Source of the DNA: Micromonospora rubida
Lineage (GTDB): Bacteria; Actinomycetota; Actinomycetes; Mycobacteriales; Micromonosporaceae
Direction of reading: 5' to 3'
DNA length: 64,000 bases
Assembly: GCF_009908295.1 (NCBI RefSeq)
Contig: NZ_JAAALO010000003.1
Location: forward strand, 620,001-684,000
The translations under genes were made by a program, and so were the position numbers. Below are positions 25,897 to 34,528 of this stretch, piece by piece. Below the pieces are notes generated by a model. That model ran no database searches, had not been told where the DNA came from, and saw only the letters and a program-made list of their open reading frames with translations. Every line of letters starts with the position of its first letter. Position 1 is the stretch's first letter.

Positions 25897-27075
25897 ATGA
25901 GTGGTGTGCTCAGTCGTGGCCAAGGCGCGATGAATCCCCTGCGCCAGCTCTCACTGGACCAGCTCCGGCAGCGGACGAGCATCAAGTGGCGGGCGTACCC
26001 GGACGACGTGCTGCCGCTCTGGGTGGCGGAGATGGACGTCCCGCTGGCCGAGCCCGTCGCCCGGGCCATCACCGATGCCGTCGCACGCGGCGACACCGGC
26101 TACACCGCCGGCACGGCGTACCCGCAGGCACTTGCGGAGTTCGCCCGGCGGCGGTGGGGTTGGGACGGGCTGGCCGTGGAGCGCACCGCGCTGGTGCCCG
26201 ACGTGATGCAGGGCGTCGTCGAGGTGCTGCGGGTGGTCACCGAGCCGGGGGACGCGGTGGTCGTCAACTGCCCGGTCTACCCGCCGTTCTACAACTTCGT
26301 GGCGCATGCAGGCCGCCGGATTGTGGAGGCCCCTCTCGGCGAGGACCTGCGGATCGATCTCGGCACGTTGGAGGACGCATTCCGGGAGGCGCGGGCCGGT
26401 GGGCGGCCGGCGGCGTACCTGCTGTGCAGCCCGCACAACCCGACCGGCGTCGTACACACCGCAGACGAGTTGGCCGCCGTCGCCGGCCTGGCCGAGCGGC
26501 ACGGGGTGCGGGTGGTCGCCGACGAGATCCACGCCCCGGTGGTGGCCGGGGGCACGCGGTTCGTGCCGTACCTCTCGGTTCCCGGCGCGGAGAACGCCCT
26601 CTCGCTGATGTCCGCCTCCAAGGGGTGGAACCTCGCCGGCCTGCGCGGTGCGCTACTCGTCGCCGGCCCGGCCGCGGCCGGGGACCTCGCCCGCGTTCCG
26701 GTCGAGGTCAGCGCCAGCACCAGCCACCTCGGCGTGATCGCCCACACCGCCGCCTTCCGCGATGGCGGCGAGTGGCTCGACGCCCTGCTGATCGGCCTGG
26801 ACGACAACCGTCGACTCCTCGCGGCGCTGCTAGCCGAGCACCTGCCAGAAATCCGTCACCACCCTGGTCAGGCCACCTATCTCGCCTGGCTCGACTGCCG
26901 TGCCCTGGGCCTCGGCGACGACCCCGCCGCCGTGTTCCTCGATCGTGGCCGGGTGGCGCTCAACTCCGGCCCGGCCTTCGGCACCGGCGGCGCCGGCCAC
27001 GTCCGGCTGAACCTGGGCACCGGACCGGAGTTGATCACCGAGGCGGTACGCCGGATGGCCACCGCCGTCGCCTGA
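25897..27075 (+). CDS. PatB/MalY-type PLP aminotransferase or cystathionine beta-lyase
   Basis: A 392-residue fold-type I PLP enzyme. The PLP lysine is residue 242 in [13 protein letters not shown], a block diagnostic of the PatB/MalY group. Other motifs are WVAEMDVP near the N-terminus, [20 protein letters not shown] and VADEIHAP. These enzymes cleave cystathionine or cysteine conjugates, and some act as aminotransferases. The ATG at 25897 looks leaderless (TAGGCT 6 nt upstream). An alternative ATG at 25930 has AAGG before it and would remove 11 residues. It stands alone, convergent with the DUF397 genes. Confidence 0.88.
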   Translation: MSGVLSRGQGAMNPLRQLSLDQLRQRTSIKWRAYPDDVLPLWVAEMDVPLAEPVARAITDAVARGDTGYTAGTAYPQALAEFARRRWGWDGLAVERTALVPDVMQGVVEVLRVVTEPGDAVVVNCPVYPPFYNFVAHAGRRIVEAPLGEDLRIDLGTLEDAFREARAGGRPAAYLLCSPHNPTGVVHTADELAAVAGLAERHGVRVVADEIHAPVVAGGTRFVPYLSVPGAENALSLMSASKGWNLAGLRGALLVAGPAAAGDLARVPVEVSASTSHLGVIAHTAAFRDGGEWLDALLIGLDDNRRLLAALLAEHLPEIRHHPGQATYLAWLDCRALGLGDDPAAVFLDRGRVALNSGPAFGTGGAGHVRLNLGTGPELITEAVRRMATAVA

Positions 27076-27131
27076 GAAGCGGCCTCGGCCGCTGCCGACC
27101 GCCGATGTTTGCGGGTGTCTCGGGTACGGAG

Positions 27132-27320
27132 TCAGCGGCGAGTCGCGTCGACGAACGTGCTCCAAGCGGCGGGGCAGAAGATGAGCGTCGGGCCGCCTGG
27201 GTTCTTGCTGTCGCGTACGGCGACGACGCCGGGCAGGTTGTCGGCGACCTCGACGCAGTCGCCGCCGTTGCTGCCGCTGCGGGTGCTTTTGCGCCAACGG
27301 GCGCCGGTCAGGTTGACCAT
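27132..27320 (-). CDS. DUF397 protein, second copy
   Basis: A 62-residue protein of the DUF397 family, with the typical W(R)KSTRSGSNGGDCVEVAD and VAVRDSKNP motifs. These small proteins are partners of XRE regulators with a DUF5753 domain in streptomycetes and relatives, where such pairs influence development and antibiotic production. The ATG at 27320 has a near-perfect AAGGAGG site. It is nearly identical to the neighbouring copy at 27410-27598 and lies 89 nt behind it in the same direction. Confidence 0.85.
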   Translation of the reverse strand: MVNLTGARWRKSTRSGSNGGDCVEVADNLPGVVAVRDSKNPGGPTLIFCPAAWSTFVDATRR

Positions 27321-27574
27321 GATTGACCTCCTTGATGGTTGTGTCGTAGTCGCATCAAGTCGGGCACCTTGCGGCCTCGCCGGGGCCGGGGTGTCGCTGT
27401 GCTGCGTCGTCAGCCGTGCATTGCGCTGGTGAAGACCGTCCATGCTGCGGGGGAGAAGGTCAGGACCGGCCCGTCCGGGTTCTTGCTGTCGCGTACGGCG
27501 ACGACGCCGGGCAGGTTGTCAGCGACCTCGACACACTCGCCGCCGTTGCTGCCGCTGCGGGTGCTCTTGCGCCA
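27201..27574. repeat. 96-bp direct repeat from DUF397 gene duplication
   Basis: Segments 27201-27296 and 27479-27574 differ at only four positions, with an offset of 278 nt. They cover the central part of the two DUF397 genes, while their N-terminal codons and C-termini have diverged. This indicates a tandem duplication kept similar by recent origin or gene conversion. Confidence 0.85.
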
Positions 27575-27598
27575 GTGGGCGTTGCTCAGATCAACCAT
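27410..27598 (-). CDS. DUF397 protein, first copy
   Basis: A 62-residue DUF397 protein beginning MVDLSNAHWRKST. The ATG at 27598 follows GGGGAGG and overlaps the last 8 nt of the XRE regulator gene (stop at 27591), so the two are translationally coupled. This coupling is the standard arrangement for DUF5753 regulator/DUF397 pairs. The second copy downstream lacks it. Confidence 0.88.
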   Translation of the reverse strand: MVDLSNAHWRKSTRSGSNGGECVEVADNLPGVVAVRDSKNPDGPVLTFSPAAWTVFTSAMHG

Positions 27599-28472
27599 GG
27601 TGGACCTCCCCAATGATCTTGTTGATTAGATTCCTAGATTGTCCTTTATCGAGGGCGAGCTGATCCAGGCTTTCCCACACCTTCTCGTAGGCAGCGAACT
27701 CTTCCGGTCGGTCGAGATAGAGAGCGCCTGTCCACGACTCGCTGTAGACCACTGGTGGCTCGGGGGTGGCGCGGTTGCCCAGCGGAAAGTTGAGCATTAC
27801 GAAGGACCCAGCCTCGACGCCACGGTGCAGGCCGGCGGCGAGAGGCAGGATTCGGATCGAGTTGGTCGCTATGTCCGCCAATACCAGCAGGTGGCGAAGC
27901 TGGTCCGCCATCGTTTCGGGGTCGCCGACTGTGCGCAGCAAGGCCGCCTCGGAGAGGAGCACGTCCAGCCTCGGAGGCGGAGGTAGGCGGCGTTTGAGTA
28001 GAGCTTGGCGTTGCAGCCGGACCTGTACCAGGCGCTCGCGCTCTTCGTCACTCACCTCCGTGCGGTGCTGGTATACCCCGAGCGCGTAGCCATGACGTTG
28101 TAGCAATCCCGGCACCATCGCTTCGTTGAAGAAGCGTAGGTGGCAGGCGGCGGATTCGAGGCCGACGTACAGCTCGAACCACTCTGGGATGGCATCGCCG
28201 TAGGCATGCCACCAGCCCTTCGCCCTCGTCTCGCCGGCCAGGGCGAGGAGCGCGCGGGTCAGCTCGGCCTTCGCCCGGTACAGCTCGCACATGGCCCGGA
28301 CGTCCACGCTGCGCGCCGAACCGAGCCCGCTCTCGATCCGCCACACCTTCTGCCTGCTGCACTCCAGCGCCTCGGCGGCGGCGTCGAGGGTTATCCCCGC
28401 CTCGTTACGCAGGTCACGCAGCGCCCTGCCGAGCCTGCGTCGGGGCACCGTCGATCCCATGTCCTCGGCCAT
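27591..28472 (-). CDS. XRE-type regulator with DUF5753 domain
   Basis: A 293-residue regulator starting MAEDMGSTVP at ATG 28472 behind AAAGGAGG. The helix-turn-helix spans about 14-60 (RLGRALRDLRNEAGITLDAA, then CSRQKVWRIESG). The DUF5753 domain follows, with YVGLESAACHLRFFNEAMVP and VYSESWTGALYLDRP. Families of this kind pair with DUF397 proteins and act as pleiotropic regulators. Upstream, at 28495-28540, is an inverted repeat that may be its own operator. Confidence 0.9.
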   Translation of the reverse strand: MAEDMGSTVPRRRLGRALRDLRNEAGITLDAAAEALECSRQKVWRIESGLGSARSVDVRAMCELYRAKAELTRALLALAGETRAKGWWHAYGDAIPEWFELYVGLESAACHLRFFNEAMVPGLLQRHGYALGVYQHRTEVSDEERERLVQVRLQRQALLKRRLPPPPRLDVLLSEAALLRTVGDPETMADQLRHLLVLADIATNSIRILPLAAGLHRGVEAGSFVMLNFPLGNRATPEPPVVYSESWTGALYLDRPEEFAAYEKVWESLDQLALDKGQSRNLINKIIGEVHHG

Positions 28473-28745
28473 CGGGCCTCCTTTCCGGTTGCGTTCTGCA
28501 ACATCTCGACGCCCGTCCTGAAACACCGGAATGTTGCAGACAATTGGCTGAACAGTGTGAGGGAACCTTCGTTGTGATAGCGCTTCCGACCTTACAAGAT
28601 AGCTCTGACAAAGGCGATGACCGTGGAATTTCCACCTTTCATCAATTGCCAATCTGGTCAGCCGTCCGAGAGGAAGTGGGTCTGTCGTGCGCGCGTTTTC
28701 TCGTCAACCGTGTTCGGTTGGGTCGGTGAATTCGGCGGTCGATCG
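28473..28745. other. Divergent intergenic region, relatively A/T-rich
   Basis: The region between the XRE regulator and the coupled pair at 28746. It is visibly less GC-rich than its surroundings, especially 28540-28700. It holds the 10-bp inverted repeat at 28495-28540. No clear -35/-10 pair for the plus-strand genes was found. Confidence 0.45.
28495..28540. promoter_or_regulatory. 10-bp inverted repeat, possible XRE operator
   Basis: TCTGCAACAT (28495-28504) and ATGTTGCAGA (28531-28540) are perfect reverse complements, 26 nt apart. The left arm is 22 nt upstream of the regulator's start codon. Two half-sites on one face of DNA could be bound by dimers to control the regulator gene. Confidence 0.4.
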
Positions 28746-28997
28746 GTGAGCCCGTGTTGGGTGGCGCACCTGCCGTTCACCGCCGCCGATTTGCCCGCCG
28801 CCCGCCGGTTCGCCGGGGCGCTGGCCCGGTCGGTGACCTTCCTGCCCGACGTGGACGCCGGGGAGACGACTGTCTCCGCCGAGGACGCTCAGGGCGTACG
28901 ACATCGGGTCTTCTGCGACCTGCCGCTGCCGGACCGTACCCGCTGCGTGCGCCGCACCGACCACGACGGGCCCTGCACGGGTCGGCGGCCCCGGTGA
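28746..28997 (+). CDS. Small conserved-looking protein coupled to the zinc-ribbon gene
   Basis: An 83-residue protein starting VSPCWVAHLPFTAADLPA at GTG 28746. It contains FAGALARSVTFLPDVDAGE and ends with CVRRTDHDGPC. Its TGA overlaps the next gene's GTG (28994-28997), giving translational coupling. No family was recognised. An earlier in-frame start would add residues without protein character. Confidence 0.65.
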   Translation: MSPCWVAHLPFTAADLPAARRFAGALARSVTFLPDVDAGETTVSAEDAQGVRHRVFCDLPLPDRTRCVRRTDHDGPCTGRRPR

Positions 28998-31021
28998 CCG
29001 GCGCACCCACCGTCGCCTGCCCCGACTGCGACGGCGTGACCTTCCGCCTCGACCCCTGCCGCTGCACCCGCTACGGCGACCGGCTCCTGGCCGACGACGG
29101 CCCACCCGGCGACGCGGAGCCGCGCCGGGAGCCGTACCGGAAATGCGAACTGTGCCGGGGCGTCGGGACCGTCGCAGTCGCCTGCCCGGGCTGCGGCCGG
29201 CGCGGTCGCCGCCGCGCGCAGCTCGTGCTGACCGTGGCCAACCTGGACACGGGCGCGGTCGCGTCCCACCTGGTCGCGCCCGGCACCCTCGACCCCCGAC
29301 CGGACCCGGCGGGTGACTGGGTGGCCGACCTGACTTCCCGGGTACGCGAGCTGGCCGCCGCGACCGGCGTCGCCGCCACCGTCGACCCGCTGACCGTACG
29401 GCTGCCGCCGGCCTGGCGGCCCGACCTGCCGGCGGACGAGCGGCACGAGTTGGAGGGTCGGGCCGTCGCCGAGGCCGCCCGGCCGGCGTGGCGGGTGCTG
29501 GTGGGCCGGTCGACCGCGCCGCCCCCGCTCGACCTGGCCGCCCGGTTGGCCCAACTCTGTGCGCTGGCCGACCTGCTCCTGCTCGACCTGGTCGTCGAGG
29601 CCCGCCGGCACGGCGATGCCGTCCGCTGGAACGTCCGGTACGAGGTTCCCGGCTCGCCCGTGCCCGCTGCACCGACGGAGCCCCGCGCGGACCTGTCGGC
29701 GGCCCTGGCCCGCACTGAGGTGGCCGATGCGCTGGCCGGGCTCGGCGAGCGCGGCCCGGCCGCCCCCGCGCGGATGCTCCGCCCCGACCTACCCCGCCCG
29801 CTGGCCGCGCCAGCCGTCGACGTTGACGAGGTCGAGCGGCGGATACGCGCCGACTGTGCCGGCCTGACCGACGGGGAGGAACCGCCCGGCGCGCAGGCCG
29901 TGTGGCGGGACGGGCACTGGTGGCACACCGGCCTGGGTCCCAGCCAACCGGTCGAGACCCTGGTCGAGCAGCCCACCGGCCAGGTGGTCCGCCGGGTCCG
30001 GGTGCCGCTGCGCCGGCTCGCGGAGCCGCCCGATCCGCCCTGGCTCGGCGAGCCGGTGCCGTGGAGGCCCTGCCCGGACTGCCGCCCGGGTGAACCGCTG
30101 CGCGCCTGCCGGTGCCGGGCCGGTGGCCGTCCGGCCGACGACGGCTGCACCGCCTGCGGCGGCCTCGGTCTGCGTCCGTCCGCGCTGGCCTGCGCCACCT
30201 GCGGCGGCACCCGCCGCCTGCACCGGGCGGCGCTGGTGACCCTGACCGACCTGAGGCACCGGGTGGTGCACCTGACCTGGCAGGCCGGTGCCCCGGAGGC
30301 CGCAACGCCGGCCGGGAACGGGCCCGGCGGCCGGCCGGTGGTGCGGCTGCCCGGCCGCTACCGGCTGGGTGCCTGGGCGACCGTGTTCGGCGTACGCCCG
30401 GAGGACCTCGCCGAGGCCGACGGCGGCCACGAAATCCCACCCGATGTGCGCGATGGCTACGTCACCCTGCCCTGGGCGGGTGCCGACCCGGTGGGGGAGC
30501 TGGTGGCCGCCGTCGGCCCCGCGCTCCCCGCCGCGCGCCTGTTGGTGATCGCCGTACGTCCCGACGCCCCGCCGCTGGCCGAGCTGCTCCGGCTCGCCCT
30601 CGGCCTCGACCTGGCGCTGGTGGTGAGCGCGCTCGACCTGCGGGGTCATCCGGCCGACCCGATGCGGGCGCACGGGCTGCTCTGGTCGGTCGACCTGCGC
30701 TCGCCGGCCGACCCGGTGCGCCCCGACGACCTGCCGTGCCGACCCAGCCTGGAGGCGGCCGTGGCGCACTGCCTGGAGTGCCTCGACGTCGCCCTCACCG
30801 AGACCGTCCCGGCCGACCCGGAGAAGTCGATTCCGGTGCCACAGTCGACGCCCCGAGCGTTACCCTCCGACCCGCTACCCGGCCTGCTTCGACTGGCCGC
30901 CCGGCATGCCGGCCGGACAGTCACCGTCCGGTTCGCCTGGTCGGGCTGCACCGTCCATTGCCACGACGAAGACGGGCCGCTTCATCTCGCCGAAGGCTCC
31001 GACCTTGGATTTTGCGGTTGA
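28994..31021 (+). CDS. Cysteine-rich protein with DnaJ-like zinc ribbons
   Basis: A 675-residue protein of unknown function with two clusters of zinc-binding motifs. The first, near residues 8-75, has CPDC, CRCT, CELCRGVG and CPGCGRRG. The second, near 355-415, has CPDC, CRC, CTACGGLG and CATCGGT. CxxCxGxG units of this type occur in the DnaJ zinc-finger domain, but no J domain is present. The remainder is Ala/Leu/Arg-rich with recurring LTVANLDTGAV / VTLTDLRHRVVH blocks, suggesting two similar halves. It starts at GTG 28994, overlapping the preceding small gene. A structural or scaffold role is possible. I do not assign one. Confidence 0.75.
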   Translation: MTGAPTVACPDCDGVTFRLDPCRCTRYGDRLLADDGPPGDAEPRREPYRKCELCRGVGTVAVACPGCGRRGRRRAQLVLTVANLDTGAVASHLVAPGTLDPRPDPAGDWVADLTSRVRELAAATGVAATVDPLTVRLPPAWRPDLPADERHELEGRAVAEAARPAWRVLVGRSTAPPPLDLAARLAQLCALADLLLLDLVVEARRHGDAVRWNVRYEVPGSPVPAAPTEPRADLSAALARTEVADALAGLGERGPAAPARMLRPDLPRPLAAPAVDVDEVERRIRADCAGLTDGEEPPGAQAVWRDGHWWHTGLGPSQPVETLVEQPTGQVVRRVRVPLRRLAEPPDPPWLGEPVPWRPCPDCRPGEPLRACRCRAGGRPADDGCTACGGLGLRPSALACATCGGTRRLHRAALVTLTDLRHRVVHLTWQAGAPEAATPAGNGPGGRPVVRLPGRYRLGAWATVFGVRPEDLAEADGGHEIPPDVRDGYVTLPWAGADPVGELVAAVGPALPAARLLVIAVRPDAPPLAELLRLALGLDLALVVSALDLRGHPADPMRAHGLLWSVDLRSPADPVRPDDLPCRPSLEAAVAHCLECLDVALTETVPADPEKSIPVPQSTPRALPSDPLPGLLRLAARHAGRTVTVRFAWSGCTVHCHDEDGPLHLAEGSDLGFCG

Positions 31022-31076
31022 AGTGACACTTTGGGGAACATGTGTTCGAGGTGTGGGGGAGATCCGGGACATGCCA

Positions 31077-31718
31077 TCACTGGCCAGAGGGCAGGCCCGG
31101 GATGGGATACTCCAACTCGCTGCGGATCTCCACGAACTCGCCGTCCGGAAGGCCCAGACGCCTCTCCGGACTGAGGAAGGTGACCATCCCGACGCTGATC
31201 TGATCGGCCCAGGCGCACATCGTGACGTAGTACTGGGCGTTGCGGCCGTTACCGCAGCGGGCTATGCCGCCCAAAGGGCCAGGGTCCACCGCTCGGACCT
31301 CACGTATCCGCGGAAACAATCTGAAGACCTTGTCCAGCGTTGCTTCCTCGTCCCTCACGGTGCCGGCCGTAGCGCTGACCAGTACCGCGTAGTCGCCGTC
31401 GGTTTCACCGTTGTAAACCTGCCCGGCTATCTCCTTCCGGTCGTCCACCAGCCGACCCAGTTGTTCGGCGCTCTCAATCACAGGGGACAGCAGCGGCCGA
31501 TGAAAGAACCGCGAGCGATTGCCCAGCCGCATCGGCAGCTCAAGGCGTGCCCGCATACCGGACGGGCTCGCGGAGGGCTGCACCGACGCAGAGGGTGGAG
31601 GCACCGCCGCCTGTGGGCCGGACTGGGGCGAGCAGCCGAATACCGTACCTCCGACCAACACAGCCAACACCCCCCGAGCGACCCCCCAGGCGAACGTCCC
31701 CGTGATGGCCTTGCCCAT
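31077..31718 (-). CDS. Hypothetical lipoprotein
   Basis: A 213-residue protein with a signal peptide and lipobox GTVFGCS, followed by a Pro/Ser-rich linker (30-52). The mature part includes RFFHRPLLSPVIESAEQL and YYVTMCAWADQISVGMVTF. The ATG at 31718 has GAGGGAG upstream. Predicted to be anchored on the outer face of the membrane. No family or function was recognised. Confidence 0.75.
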   Translation of the reverse strand: MGKAITGTFAWGVARGVLAVLVGGTVFGCSPQSGPQAAVPPPSASVQPSASPSGMRARLELPMRLGNRSRFFHRPLLSPVIESAEQLGRLVDDRKEIAGQVYNGETDGDYAVLVSATAGTVRDEEATLDKVFRLFPRIREVRAVDPGPLGGIARCGNGRNAQYYVTMCAWADQISVGMVTFLSPERRLGLPDGEFVEIRSELEYPIPGLPSGQ

Positions 31719-31977
31719 GCGACTCCCTCAAGGATCAACAGTTCGGGCGGGACGATACATCAGCTGTGGCCGCCCCCGAACGAGCCGGCCGCGGTGAAGC
31801 CTCTGTACCTGCTGACCCGGTCCGGTTCGGCTGATGCACCCCGAGCAGCTCGTGTCCGTCCCCGATGCCCGCCCGGCACCGATCGTCGGCAAGGATCTAC
31901 CAAGATCAGGTGGGCCGCCGCGCCGGGAGACCGATCCGGGGACGGCACCGCCAACGCCGCACCACCGAGGGGGAGCC

Positions 31978-32514
31978 ATGATCGCGGAGCACGTGCGGGA
32001 CGCGTCGGCCACAGCAGTCGTGTTCGGCTTCTTCGCGTCGAGCTGGTTCGGCTGGGCCCAGGAAGCGCCGCCCAAAAGTTGGCGTCCAGTGCTCGGCGTC
32101 GGATCGGTGCTCTCGCTGCTCACCCTCGTCGCCGGTGGAATTCTCACCTGGCGTCGCTGGTCCGAGCCGACGGCCTTCGACGCCGACACCAGCCGCACCT
32201 TCGGCCTGATCGTCGGCATCGAGTTCGGCGTCGCGGCCCTCGGTGCCGGGCTGCTCGCCCTGCGGGGCCGCCGGGAGCTGATCCCCGCCTGGGTCGCGCT
32301 CGTGGTGGGGGTGCACCTGTTCCCGGTCGCGGCACTGCTCGACTATCCGTTGATCCACGTGGTCGCCGCCCTGGTGACGGCGGCGGCGCTGGCGGCGGTT
32401 CCGGTGGCCAGGGCCCGCGCCGTGCCGGTGAGCGCGGTGGTCGGAGTCGGCGCGGGCGGGGTGCTGCTCGCCGCCGCGGTGTCGTCGCTCGTCATCGCCC
32501 TGGTCGGGTACTGA
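31978..32514 (+). CDS. Hypothetical integral membrane protein
   Basis: A 178-residue protein with about six hydrophobic helices. It contains FFASSWFGWAQEAPP in the first loop and SEPTAFDADTSRTFGLIVG. The ATG at 31978 follows GGGGAG. Small membrane proteins of this sort are widespread in actinobacteria without known function. It converges with ilvD across a bidirectional terminator. Confidence 0.8.
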   Translation: MIAEHVRDASATAVVFGFFASSWFGWAQEAPPKSWRPVLGVGSVLSLLTLVAGGILTWRRWSEPTAFDADTSRTFGLIVGIEFGVAALGAGLLALRGRRELIPAWVALVVGVHLFPVAALLDYPLIHVVAALVTAAALAAVPVARARAVPVSAVVGVGAGGVLLAAAVSSLVIALVGY

Positions 32515-32530
32515 GCGTCGCTTGTGAGCA

Positions 32531-32564
32531 GGGCCCTGCCGGCCGCGAGGCGACGGCAGGGCCC
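32531..32564. terminator. Bidirectional terminator between convergent genes
   Basis: Arms 32531-32541 and 32554-32564 pair over 11 bp (GGGCCCTGCCG with its complement). It lies between the membrane-protein gene and the 3' end of ilvD. Confidence 0.75.
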
Positions 32565-32570
32565 GAGCGC

Positions 32571-34418
32571 CTACTCCGGCACCCGGCGGTAGGCGCCGTC
32601 GCTCGCCGAGGTGGCCATCGAGGCGTACGCGCGTAGCGCCGCCGACACCGGCCGCTGCCGGTCGATCGGCGTGTACGGCTTGTCGCGCTTCTCCTGCGCG
32701 ACGCGGCGGGCCTCCAGCACGTCGTCCGGCACGTTCAGCTCGATCGACCGGGCCGGGATGTCGATGACGATCTCGTCGCCGGGCTCGACCAGGGCGATCA
32801 GGCCGCCCGAGGCCGCCTCGGGGGAGGCGTGCCCGATGGACAGCCCCGAGGTGCCGCCGGAGAACCGGCCGTCGGTGAGCAGCGCACACGATCGGCCCAG
32901 CCCTCGGCCCTTGAGGAACGAGGTGGGGTAGAGCATCTCCTGCATGCCGGGGCCGCCCCTGGGGCCCTCGTACCGGATCACCAGCACGTCGCCGGCCGCG
33001 ATCTCCTTCGCCAGGATCGCCGTCACCGCGTCGTCCTGGGACTCGTACACCTTCGCCGGGCCGCGGAAGGTCAGGCACTCCTCGGGCACCCCGGCGGTCT
33101 TCACCACGCAGCCGTCCGGGGCGAGGTTGCCGTGCAGGATGGCCAGCCCGCCGTCGGCGCTGTAGGCGTGGGCGAGGTCGCGCACGCAGCCGCCCGCCGC
33201 GTCGGTGTCCAGCGTGGACCAGCGGTTGGTGGTGGAGAACGGCTCGGTGGTGCGCACCCCGCCGGGGGCGGCGTGGAACAGCTCGACCGCCTCGGGGGTG
33301 GCCGAGCCGCCCCGCACGTCCCAGTCGGCGAGCCACCGCGCGAGGCTGGGGGAGTGCACGGCGTGCACGTCCCGGTGCAGCAGGCCGGCGCGGTCCAGCT
33401 CACCGAGGATGGCCGGGATTCCGCCGGCCCGGTGCACGTCCTCCATGTGGTACTGGGGCGAGTTCGGGGCGACCTTGGCCAGGCACGGCACCCGGCGGGA
33501 GATCGCGTCGATGTCGGCGACCGAGAAGTCCATCTCGGCCTCCCGGGCGGCGGCGAGCAGGTGCAGGATCGTGTTGGTCGACCCGCCCATCGCCACGTCC
33601 ATGGCGACCGCGTTCTCGAACGCGGCCCGGTCGGCGACCTGCCGGGGCAGCACCGAGGCGTCGTCGCCGTCGTACCAGCGCTTGGAGATCTCCACGATGG
33701 TCCGGCCGGCCTCGACGAAGAGCGACCGGCGCGCGGCGTGGGTGGCCAGCGTCGAGCCGTTGCCGGGCAGGGCCAGGCCGATCGCCTCGGTGAGGCAGTT
33801 CATCGAGTTCGCGGTGAACATGCCGGAGCAGGAGCCGCAGGTCGGGCAGGCCGACCGCTCGATCTCGCCGAGCTGGTCGTCGGTGACCGCGTCGTTGGAG
33901 GAGGCGACCATCGCGTCGATCAGGTCGATCTTGGAGTGCACGATCCCCTCGATCGCCGTCGTCTTGCCGGCTTCCATCGGCCCGCCGGAGACGAAGACGG
34001 TGGGGATGTTCAGCCGCAGCGCGGCCAGCAGCATGCCGGGGGTGATCTTGTCGCAGTTCGAGATGCAGACCAGGGCGTCCGCGCAGTGCGCGTTGACCAT
34101 GTACTCCACCGCGTCGGCGATCAGCTCCCGGCTGGGCAGGGAGTAGAGCATCCCGCCGTGGCCCATGGCGATGCCGTCGTCGACCGCGATCGTGTTGAAC
34201 TCCCGGCCCACCCCGCCGGCCTCGGCCACCGCGTCGGCGACGAGGCCGCCCATGTCCTTGAGATGCACGTGGCCGGGCACGAACTGGGTGAAACTGTTGG
34301 CGATGGCGACGATCGGCTTGCCGAAGTCGTCGTCGGTCATCCCGGTGGCCCGCCACAGGGCCCGGGCACCGGCCATCGTCCGGCCATGCGTGGAGGTCTT
34401 CGACCGCAGCTCAGGCAT
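32571..34418 (-). CDS. ilvD: Dihydroxyacid dehydratase
   Basis: A 615-residue iron-sulfur enzyme that dehydrates 2,3-dihydroxyisovalerate and 2,3-dihydroxy-3-methylvalerate, the third step of valine and isoleucine synthesis. Cluster-binding cysteines are visible in SNCDKITPG and in [21 protein letters not shown]-terminal [17 protein letters not shown] block is diagnostic. Its length matches the E. coli enzyme (616). The ATG at 34418 starts [14 protein letters not shown]. There is no Shine-Dalgarno sequence and AAGACT lies 7 nt upstream, so it may be leaderless. It diverges from a GGDEF-EAL gene, with ilvBNC 2.7 kb away on the other strand. Confidence 0.97.
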   Translation of the reverse strand: MPELRSKTSTHGRTMAGARALWRATGMTDDDFGKPIVAIANSFTQFVPGHVHLKDMGGLVADAVAEAGGVGREFNTIAVDDGIAMGHGGMLYSLPSRELIADAVEYMVNAHCADALVCISNCDKITPGMLLAALRLNIPTVFVSGGPMEAGKTTAIEGIVHSKIDLIDAMVASSNDAVTDDQLGEIERSACPTCGSCSGMFTANSMNCLTEAIGLALPGNGSTLATHAARRSLFVEAGRTIVEISKRWYDGDDASVLPRQVADRAAFENAVAMDVAMGGSTNTILHLLAAAREAEMDFSVADIDAISRRVPCLAKVAPNSPQYHMEDVHRAGGIPAILGELDRAGLLHRDVHAVHSPSLARWLADWDVRGGSATPEAVELFHAAPGGVRTTEPFSTTNRWSTLDTDAAGGCVRDLAHAYSADGGLAILHGNLAPDGCVVKTAGVPEECLTFRGPAKVYESQDDAVTAILAKEIAAGDVLVIRYEGPRGGPGMQEMLYPTSFLKGRGLGRSCALLTDGRFSGGTSGLSIGHASPEAASGGLIALVEPGDEIVIDIPARSIELNVPDDVLEARRVAQEKRDKPYTPIDRQRPVSAALRAYASMATSASDGAYRRVPE

Positions 34419-34528
34419 GCGTACCAGTCTTGCACCGTCGGCGGGACGCTCCCAGGGGGCGAGCGTCGTGTCCCAACAGTTGCGCACCCGGCCCCCATGT
34501 GAAGCGGGCATCCGGCACAGTTGAGGAC

